Assembly: GCA_951802425.1 (NCBI GenBank)
Contig: OX637796.1
Coordinates: 1,550,001 to 1,614,000, forward strand
Length of the DNA stretch: 64,000 nt
Origin: Clavaria fumosa
Taxonomy: Eukaryota; Basidiomycota; Agaricomycetes; Agaricales; Clavariaceae
Reading direction: 5' to 3'
Positions 56,883 through 64,000 of the stretch are shown here, in pieces (the stretch's first letter is position 1; each line of letters opens with the position of its first letter). Under the pieces are notes generated by a model. The model was given only the letters and a program-made list of their open reading frames with translations. It was not told the DNA's origin and did not search any database. The position numbers were made by a program, and so were the translations under genes.

Positions 56883-57228
56883 TGTCAACAATTGTCGCGT
56901 TGACTCCCGGGTATTCGAGGAACTCAGGCAGAGTCGGTCAAATGGGAGCAAAGGAGGTGTGTGATAAGGAAGTAACAACCTAAAGGATTGTTACAGGTGG
57001 GTACGGCTACTTATATACTACAGGAGGGTAAGTCATAATGCAGCATGGGGGAAGCGTGTAGTCCGTGCATAGGAGGCGAGGCCGGGAATGACTCACGTGT
57101 GATAACATAAGAGGGGCGCGGCATGAGGCATGTGATGAAAGAAGAAGGGGAGGCGTGAAGGGTAGAAAAGGAGGGCAGTGATATGGTGAAAAGGAAAAGA
57201 GGGGGGGTGACGTGGTGAGATTGTAACA
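56883..57228 (-). repeat. 5' LTR of element C with TATA box
   Basis: 346 bp. TATATAAG starts at 57017 on the minus strand and the predicted RNA start AGGTTGTTACT at 56981 is 36 nt downstream, so R begins there. Confidence 0.95.
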
Positions 57229-58507
57229 CTCCCCCAATAAAGGCCTGAATATCAACTAGTCCTGGTGATTTTCACTTAGGAGGCCATTGCTATTCACCAC
57301 ATTTCAGAGTCATTTTTGTGGTGATTTCCACCCAGTTTGGGGCCTATAGTGATTGCCACAGTTTGCAGTGTAAACCAAATGTGAAACCATTTGGGGTAGT
57401 GGCAGTGTGCTCAAACTGGAAACCAAACCATTTGGTTTTCAACAAATTTTCCCAAACCAAAACCAAACCTGCTGGTTTCAGTTTGGTTCAAACTGAGTTT
57501 GAGTCAGTTTGGAACCAAACTTCCCCAACACTAACCTGCACCACTAGTGTCACCCATGTGACCACTCTTATGACCTTGGGACCTTAACACTCAAATGCAC
57601 CACCAATGGTCAGCTGCATATACCCTTCAAATTATGCTCCCCTTCTTCTCCCCAATAGTCTATAACTATGTTGCTTATGATCTGAGAATCCCCCATAGTT
57701 ATAGTTACATATATGCTTATTTAACTAGGTTGTGACCCATGACTGGTCATCTTCACAACCTTACCTATGCATCCCTAACCCCTCACAACCTTAGTAGAGC
57801 ATGCACCTAGTCACCTTATGACTAAACATACCCTGTACTACTATAGTCTTGTCGCCTGGTGACCTCTGTACTTTTCCTTCTTTGTTATACCTTCTGTATG
57901 CATGTATATAAAGTCTCACATGTACTTACAGTACTCTAGACTTGATGTTGATGCACATTGGTTTAAGCTTGAGGCTATTACACCCTTTGAGCTTGGGACC
58001 ACTGTGATTGATAGGTCTTGTCTCACTTGGTGACCTCGACAACACCAAGACACACTTTGCTTTCTTCTAATTCATCCTCTGCACTTGTATTGACTTGCAC
58101 ACCTAAGTATTTTCTCTTATTTGTCTTGGTACTGATTTCTCAAACCCCACAGGTTCTCCCATTGGTCAGCAAAGTCATCGCCTTCACCGACCTTCCTCTC
58201 AACTACTCATGACCTTTGCAACAACACCCTTTTCCTTTTAACTTGTCTATTTCCCTTCTACACTTCGTCTATTGACTTCGCAACCTTTCTAGTGACGTTT
58301 GCTCCTTCCACACTTGTCCTTTCCTATTCTTATACTTTGTCAAATGTCTTTGCGACCTTCTGGGACTGAGTATTCTTGATTGTACTCAACAGTTGTCTGG
58401 TCTTAGCAAGTTTACAGATCAGTCACCAATGAATTGAGCTTCAGTGCTATTTATGAGATGGGACAAGCCCTAACACCTGGCTGTACAGCAGCACCTGGTT
58501 GGGGAAC

Positions 58508-59135
58508 TGTCGCGGTCGATCCTAAATCTGGAGCTCAAAGGTCGCAGTGAGGTCGCAACAAGGTCGCAAAGGTCATGTGGATAGCTGACGTAGAGGCTCA
58601 ACGAGGAGGTAGAAAGAGGCGATTTCTGAAGAATATCAAAGTCTAAGGAATACATGCTAAGTGTTTACTCGTATATATACTGGAGTCCAAGACCATAGAA
58701 ACGGTATCAGTACAAGGTAGTAAGAGAGGACATACAATGGGAACGATGGTAGGGAGGAAATGAAAGTATCCGGGTAATGATCGCAAAGTCGTCATAGTTC
58801 CTAGAAGGGAAGCGTCGGTCGGCGGGTGAACGGGATAGCGGTATAAGGGCGCCAGGGGAACAGGAAGTCGTCGTGGGAAGGAGATGGGGATGCCAAGGGG
58901 ACGGGATAGTGGTAAAGGTGGGGCGCGGGAGAGAACAAGGTCGCGTTAGGGATAGTCGCTTGATGGGCGATGTCAGATGTCAGTCTGTTGACAGGGTGAT
59001 GGCATCCCGCTTGATGTGCCATCACACATTTGGGCTGTACTGTCGGTGGTGGTCACGTGAGTTCTCATGACTTACTGATCATGTGACAGGTCACGTGTCC
59101 GCGACCTTTGAGGGTCACGTGATGTTGCCGCGACA
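58508..59135 (-). repeat. 3' LTR of element F
   Basis: 628 bp, TGTCGCGGCAACATCACG to GACCGCGACA on the minus strand. Left flank is GGAAC, the expected duplication. TATATATA starts at 58679 and an RNA-start-like AGACTTTGATATTC at 58644, 35 nt away and similar to the start of family A. Confidence 0.9.
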
Positions 59136-59146
59136 TATTCCCCTTC
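59136..59146 (-). other. Polypurine tract of element F
   Basis: GAAGGGGAATA on the minus strand sits between the pol stop (TAG, 59149-59147) and the LTR without any spacer. Confidence 0.8.
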
Positions 59147-62100
59147 CTAAGATTTGTTCTCCTGAACAAACTCCGCAACGGCCTCCTTCGCACATGTGAG
59201 GTTCTCCAGGGGTTCCCAGGTATTCTCCTCAGGCAGATAGCCAACCCAGCTCACCAGGTACTGGACCTTTCCTCTCCTCTTCCTTTTCGCTAGGACTCGT
59301 TCAACATCGTACTGCTCACCTCCCTCTATAAGTTCAGGTGGTGGACAAACAGAAGATGGGTCTCCTCGGAAGGGCTTGAGTAAGGTCTCATTGAAGACCA
59401 GGTGAATCCGCCAGCTCAGGGGAAGGGTGAGGCGATAAGCCGAGGTTCCTACCTTCTCCTCCACAGGGAAGGGGCCGACGAACTTAGGCCCAAGCTTCTT
59501 GGAGGGGAGTTTGAGGGGGAGGTTCCGCGAGTCTAAATACACCAGGCCACCTTTCCTGTAGATCTCCGGTTCTCGCGAGTGGTCGTCATAAGTCGCGGAG
59601 TCGGTCGCTTGTCCCTTCCATAAGACATCTTGGAGGCGGTCGCGGGCAGCGGAGATTCGTGTGAGGAACTCGTCGGTGGCGGGTATATCGAAGCTGGCGG
59701 GGAAATCGGGGATCGGGGCGGGGTCAAAACTGTGGAGGGCCAAAAAGGGGGTGATGTCCGAGTCGCGGATGGGTCGCGAGTTGAGAGCAAACTGGGCGAG
59801 GGGGAGCACGGCGGCCCAATCGGCTTGGTCTTCCTTGGTTAGTGCGCGGAGGACTACTTCTACCTCCTGATTGGCCCTCTCCACTTGGCCGTCCGTCTGC
59901 GGGTGGTAGGCAGTGGAAGCAGCAGATTTGATGCCTAACTTATCGTAGACCTCGCGCATGAACTTGGAGATAAATTGGCCCCCTCGATCAGACACTACCT
60001 TCTCCGGAAGCCTGTAGTAGGCGTAGACTTTCTCGAGGAGGATCGAGGCCGCTCCTTCTGACGTGAGTTCTTGGACAGTTGGGGCAAGGACAATGGTTTT
60101 GGTTAGGTAGTCTTTGATTACCAAGATCATGTCGTAACCCGCGGATTCTGAGACAGGGCCGATCAAGTCCCAACCGATGACTTGCCAGGGTCGCGAGGGG
60201 ATTGGGAGAGGGTGGAGGGGAGCCAGCTTTCGTCCGCATCGGGGTTTGATCCTCGGGCAGACATCGCAGGCGATAACGTAGGCGCGGGTGTCCTTCTTAA
60301 GTGTGGGCCAGTACCAGTACTTCGTGACCGCAACCTGGGTTTTGGAGATCCCCGGGTGTATGGTAGTCCGAGCCGAGTGGTGGAGGTCGAGGATGTCTCT
60401 CACAAGCGACGTCGGGACCCAGAGCTTCTCGTGTACCTGGAAGTATCCTTCCTTATCCTTCTCCGCTTCTTCTGGAGGGGTTCCCAGAGCCTGTTCGATT
60501 CTCAGCTTCTCCATTAGAGACAGGGTCTCGTTGACCCGAAAGAAGTGGTCCGGTAATAGAACTTGGGCAGGGCGAGGAGGTTGGTCGTCGTAGTCAGGGT
60601 GTCGGGAAAGAGCATCAGCGGTGGCGTTCGATTTTCCGGAGTGAGGGACGATCTTGAAACGGAAGAGGGACAGGAACTGTCTCCAACAGTTCTGGCGTCC
60701 ATTGAGTGGGTTTGGCTTCCAGAAATACGAAAGGTTTTTATGGTCCGTATGGACCTCAAAATCCTGGCCAAGGAGGTAGTGTTGCCACTCTTCAAGCGCT
60801 CTTATTACTGCGAGGAGTTCCAGGTCATAGACATCGTAGTTTAGCTGGGCATCCCGGAGCTTTGTCGATAGGCAGTCCACCATTCTCCACACTCCTTCCT
60901 GTTGCTGGTATAAGATAGCCGAAGTCACGATCTCGCTGGCGTCCGTCTCGATCTTCCACGTCATTCCATCCTGTGGGATCGTGACCTGGACCGAATTTCT
61001 GATTGCGTCCTGGATGTCGTAGAACGACTTTAGCATGGCGTCCATTAAGTTAAATTCACCTTTGCCGGTGCAGGCATGGAGAGGAGCAGCGATCTTGGCA
61101 TAATTCGGAATGTACCACTGATAGTAACTTCCGAGGGCCATGTACCTGCGCGCATCCTTGGCAGACTTCGGAATTGGCCAGTTGTCGATTGCCGAACACC
61201 TCTTCTCACTCTTCTCGATGGTTCCCTGCCGGATCTTGTTCCCGAGGAAAGTCACCTCTGTCCGTTCGAATTCACATTTCACGGGTTTGACAGTCAGGTG
61301 ATTTTCTTGAAGAACTTGGAAGACATGCGCAGTAAGGTCGCGGAGTTCTTCGCGGGTGTCGGAGCAGATGAGGATGTCGTCAATATATATGAAGATCTGA
61401 CCGGTGGCCACCAGATCCTTCAGGATACTGTCCATGAAACCCTGAAAGATTGCGGGGGCATTAGTCACTCCGAAAGGCATGACTCAGCAGAGAAATTGGC
61501 TGTATTCGCATATGAACGCCAACAGCTTCTCACTCTCCTTCGATGCCCGGATATTGTTGAATCCAATCCGGATATCGATTTTTGAGTAATACCGGAACTT
61601 CTGCAGGTGATCGTAGATGTTCCGGATGAGAGGGAGAGGGTAGGCGTTCTTGACTGTGACTTCGTTTAGCCGTTTGTAGTCGACCACAGGCTGGAGCTTG
61701 TCCCCTTCGTTCTTGAAAAAGAGAGGGCTAGCCCAGGGCGACTGACCTGGATAAATTTGTCCAGTCGCGAGGTTCTTGTCTAGCCACTTTCGGAGCTCTG
61801 CGCGGTAGGCCTTGGGTGTCGGGTAAATCTGGGACTGGTATGGATGGGCATCGTTCCCTAGCTGGATGTCGATGTCGACTCCGGGACGGTGCGGGGGTAA
61901 AACATTGTAGAACTCCTCTCCGAATACTCGCGGAAAGAGAGTCGGCCAGTCGGGGGAGTCGTTCGCAATGACACGAACCGCAGCACTGCAGGGAAGGTCA
62001 CGGCAATGTCGAAATTTGAGGGAGCGAGTCCGCCAGTCGATGGTAGGATTGTGCTTCCGGAGCCAATCATCGCCTAGCACAAGGTCGAAGTCGGGGTAGT

Positions 62101-62497
62101 CACCCAGGTAGCACTCGATAATCTCGCGGTGTCCAAGACCGAACTCGACCGCAACCTTGGTGAAATGTGTGATGGGTCCTCGCGAGTTTGCGGTACCGTC
62201 TGCATTCCTTGTGATCATCAGGGATGGGAGTCGCTCCATGGGGAAACGGTTTCGATTGGTGAAGCTGTGATCCATGACCGAGGTTGTACTGCCACTGTCA
62301 ATAAGCACTTTCCCGTGCACGGCTCTACTCGGGAAGGCGGGGGGGGAGATTCGAACTCTGAATTCGAGTTGGGCTGTTTCTTGACGGCCCACTATTTTCG
62401 TCATCCTTAGAAGCAGTTTGGGAGACGAGTCAGAGACTGGCATTGTCGCGGTACTAATACAGGGGGGGGACTTAGGCGGGGAAGCTGCTTCCTTCAT
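59147..62497 (-). pseudogene. pol: Pol of element F, one in-frame TGA
   Basis: About 1116 codons from ATG 62497 with TGA at 61486-61484 just before [10 protein letters not shown]. Protease GKVLIDSGSTTSVMD; RT with [34 protein letters not shown]; RNase [13 protein letters not shown] and [10 protein letters not shown]; integrase [38 protein letters not shown]; chromodomain [20 protein letters not shown] at the end. All catalytic residues remain. The stop stands at a position where Arg (CGA) is plausible. The pol ATG overlaps the gag stop (ATGA) and the frame is -1 relative to gag, open upstream of the ATG as well. Confidence 0.93.
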
Positions 62498-63806
62498 TCC
62501 TCGCCTGCGGGAAAATCCGCCTTCACCTCTTTCAGCGCCCCAAGTTCCTTGTCCTTCACTTCGATGGTGTCGCGGAGCTGGGCCACCAGGGCCTCAAGCT
62601 CATCGGCGGTCGTGGTCAAAGTGTCATTGGCCCGGACATCGATCCGGGGAACTCGGGGGGGCTTTCGAGGGAGCGGGCGGTTGCGTGCGAGGTGGCTGGG
62701 CTGCTGACAATTGTAGCAATTGCTGCGTGACAGAATCCGGTCGACCTGCATCGCATTCGGGTTGTGTTGTGGGGGTGCAGAAGGTCGCGGGGCCGGGCGA
62801 TCGGGTGGTTTGGCGTAGACGATCTGCCAGGCAGGGCGCATGGCGTCGCGACGTTCGAGCATTAAGTCGATGGCAAGGGCCTTCCTCTTCCAGGCAGAAT
62901 AGTTGGGTGGAAGGGCGGCCGCGGCATAGATGCGATCGGTAATGTTGTAGTTGAGGGCGGGCTCGAGGAGGGTAACGAGGAGGTCTCCGTGAGTTTGTTC
63001 GGAGAGTTCGGCCTTTGCGATTAGCTGGTCGAACTCTGTCAGGAACTCTTTTACGGGGCGTTTACCTTGCTTAAGCTTCCCAAGCTTAAGGTAGGCGTTC
63101 TCCTTTCTACCAAGTCCGAGAACTCGGCATCCATGCTTCCTCTGAAGACAGCCCAGGTGGGGCACGAGGCAGGGGCCGCAACTATCTTCTCGACTACGGA
63201 GTTGGCCCAATCTCCAGCGTATCCTCCGCGCATCTGGTTTAGGGCAAATAAAATTCGTTTTAGGTCCGTGTTGAACCTATCTGGCTTGGCGAGGAAGAAG
63301 ACATTGAGCTGCCGAACAAAAGTCCGGTAGGCAATGCTACTCCCGTCGAAGGGGGCGATGGTGAATCCGCTAGACATCATATCCACGGAGTTCCTCGTTG
63401 ATGTCCGGGAGTTCCATTGAGTCGGAGGCGAAGGAGACGGAGGAGACTGAGGAGGGGGAGAGGGAGTCCAAGGTGATGGGGGATTGAGTCGTACGGGGAG
63501 GGCAAGGTTCGTGGGTGGTGGCGAGGGTGCTCTGCTGGCCGAGGGCATCCTGAAGACTTCTTCGGATATCTGAAGCAGGCCGAGGCCAGGCACTAGGATA
63601 CGCTTGGGGGTTGATGGGCGCCCAAGAGGCGAGTCGGGGCGGGTTTCGGCTGGTGTCGATGACGAGCCAAGCGTTGGCTGTGTGTGCTCATAAGAAACGC
63701 TCGGGGGCGTCGGTCTGAACCGAGGCGGTGGTGTAGGTAGGGGGTCATGGGGTAGGAGCGGGCGAGGGTGTTCTCGGCGGGGACTCGACGTTTTCGATGT
63801 CCTCAA
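62494..63806 (-). pseudogene. gag: Gag of element F, frameshifted
   Basis: Two overlapping frames make one Gag: 63806 to about 63110 (Pro-rich start, then MMSSGFTIAPFDGSSIAYRT and ALNQMRGGYAGDWA, capsid) and about 63115 to 62494 (ENAYLKLGKLKQGKRPVKEF, capsid end; nucleocapsid). The join needs a one-base change near 63110. The zinc knuckle reads CYNCQQPSHLARNR: the fourth ligand Cys is Arg. GAT TTT C (62517-62511) six codons before the stop parallels element C. Confidence 0.85.
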
Positions 63807-64000
63807 TTGTCAGGCCTTCGGTAGCCTGACGGAATATCTCTTGGTTAAGGGCAGCGGTAAGTAGTGCAGGAAATTCTCTGGGGAAGTAGCCTGGGTGGAG
63901 CTTCTGCTCACGGATCTCTCTCGAGGACCAAGGTCCGGTTTTGATAAACTGTCGTTCAACTGAACGATAAACGGTGCTCCACGGTGGTCGTCCATCCAGG
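63807..64000 (-). other. Upstream leader or pre-gag sequence of F, partial
   Basis: A frame of about 61 codons (MDDHRGAPFIVQLND ...) ends at 63810 close to the Gag frame. It may be the start of a pre-gag ORF like those of A and C, but most of it lies outside the window. Confidence 0.35.

Larger units (their letters stand above)
50146..57228 (-). mobile_element. Intact Ty3/Gypsy element C with identical LTRs
   Basis: LTRs 50146-50491 and 56883-57228 are 346 bp each and I see no difference between them. Perfect 5-bp duplication CTCCC (50141-50145 and 57229-57233). Minus-strand order: LTR, primer site, extra ORF, gag, pol with chromodomain, polypurine tract (AGGAGGGGGACTA, 50504-50492), LTR. 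No stop codon in gag or pol. It is the youngest insertion in the window and the best candidate for an active element. Confidence 0.96.
48510..57533. mobile_element. hAT-type MITE, interrupted by D and C
   Basis: Terminal inverted repeats of about 20 bp beginning TAGTGTTGGGGAAGTTTGGT, flanked by a perfect 8-bp duplication ACCTGCAC (48502-48509 and 57534-57541). Without the nested elements it is about 570 bp, rich in AAACCATTTGGTTTG-like words and without a gene. The 8-bp duplication supports the hAT superfamily. Confidence 0.93.
48138..58475 (+). repeat. Third LTR of family A, solo-like, with nested MITE
   Basis: Starts TATCAGGACCC (TG start lost) and ends AAGCCCTAACA, with sequence from 48138-48509 continuing at 57542-58475. 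CpG sites of element A are almost all TG or CA here. No primer site or gag follows, so it is a solo LTR or fragment. No 5-bp duplication was found. Confidence 0.85.
58508..64000 (-). mobile_element. Ty3/Gypsy element F, 5' end outside window
   Basis: Minus strand: leader and gag from the window edge, pol with chromodomain, polypurine tract and 3' LTR. The 5' LTR is not in the window. Damage: one base shift in gag, a changed zinc-knuckle Cys, and one TGA in RT. Confidence 0.93.

Overview
This window reads as a transposon graveyard from a large, repeat-rich fungal genome, most likely a basidiomycete of the Agaricomycetes. The basis is several Ty3/Gypsy families with C-terminal chromodomains, fungal Zn2Cys6-type proteins, one short intron of about 48 nt with a CTAAC branch site, and heavy CpG-to-TpG decay of older copies. 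I found no convincing host housekeeping gene, rRNA or tRNA gene. The species cannot be named from this sequence. All comparisons were made by eye.

Layout. 1-6174: most of a foldback element (P1) whose arms are arrays of a 33-bp minisatellite. It sits in an LTR of family X. 6208-10660: a broken Zn2Cys6-like ORF followed by 3.7 kb of gene-less, TCCGGA-rich sequence. 10661-16345: the 5' half of Ty3 element A (+), with a solo X LTR in its LTR, cut inside reverse transcriptase. 16346-24043: a second foldback element (P2), a nearly perfect 7.7-kb palindrome. 24044-36635: the 5' half of a second, non-identical copy of A (A', - strand), whose LTR carries complete Ty3 element B (26997-35262). 36636-38517: two small convergent genes of unknown role. 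38518-48134: a pogo/Fot-like DNA transposon with perfect TIRs and TA duplications, split by a non-autonomous LTR element (X1), a second foldback element with tRNA-like promoters (S) and a solo X LTR. 48138-58475: a third LTR of family A, opened by a hAT-type MITE that itself holds a small gag-only LTR element (D) and an intact Ty3 element (C) with identical LTRs. 58508-64000: Ty3 element F (- strand), running off the window.

Shared biology. Four Ty3 families (A, B, C and non-autonomous X) show a Tf1-type self-priming layout. A TATA box lies 30-36 nt before a predicted RNA 5' end, and the first 10-11 nt of that RNA are complementary to the sequence at, or two bases after, the LTR end. Pol lies in the -1 frame relative to gag in A, B, C and F, with a short homopolymer near the gag stop. 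Premature stops in the older copies are almost always TGA at CGA positions, pointing to CpG methylation and deamination.

Most unusual content. The P family, a fungal analogue of Drosophila FB/sea-urchin TU foldback elements, is the best candidate for something undescribed. Its 33-bp units form a 501-bp higher-order repeat, its terminal repeats start CAGTAGTACTG, and the arms of P2 mirror each other along almost their whole length. The two flanks of P2 come from two different, oppositely oriented A copies and show no target duplication. Either a rearrangement through P elements or an assembly join made this junction.
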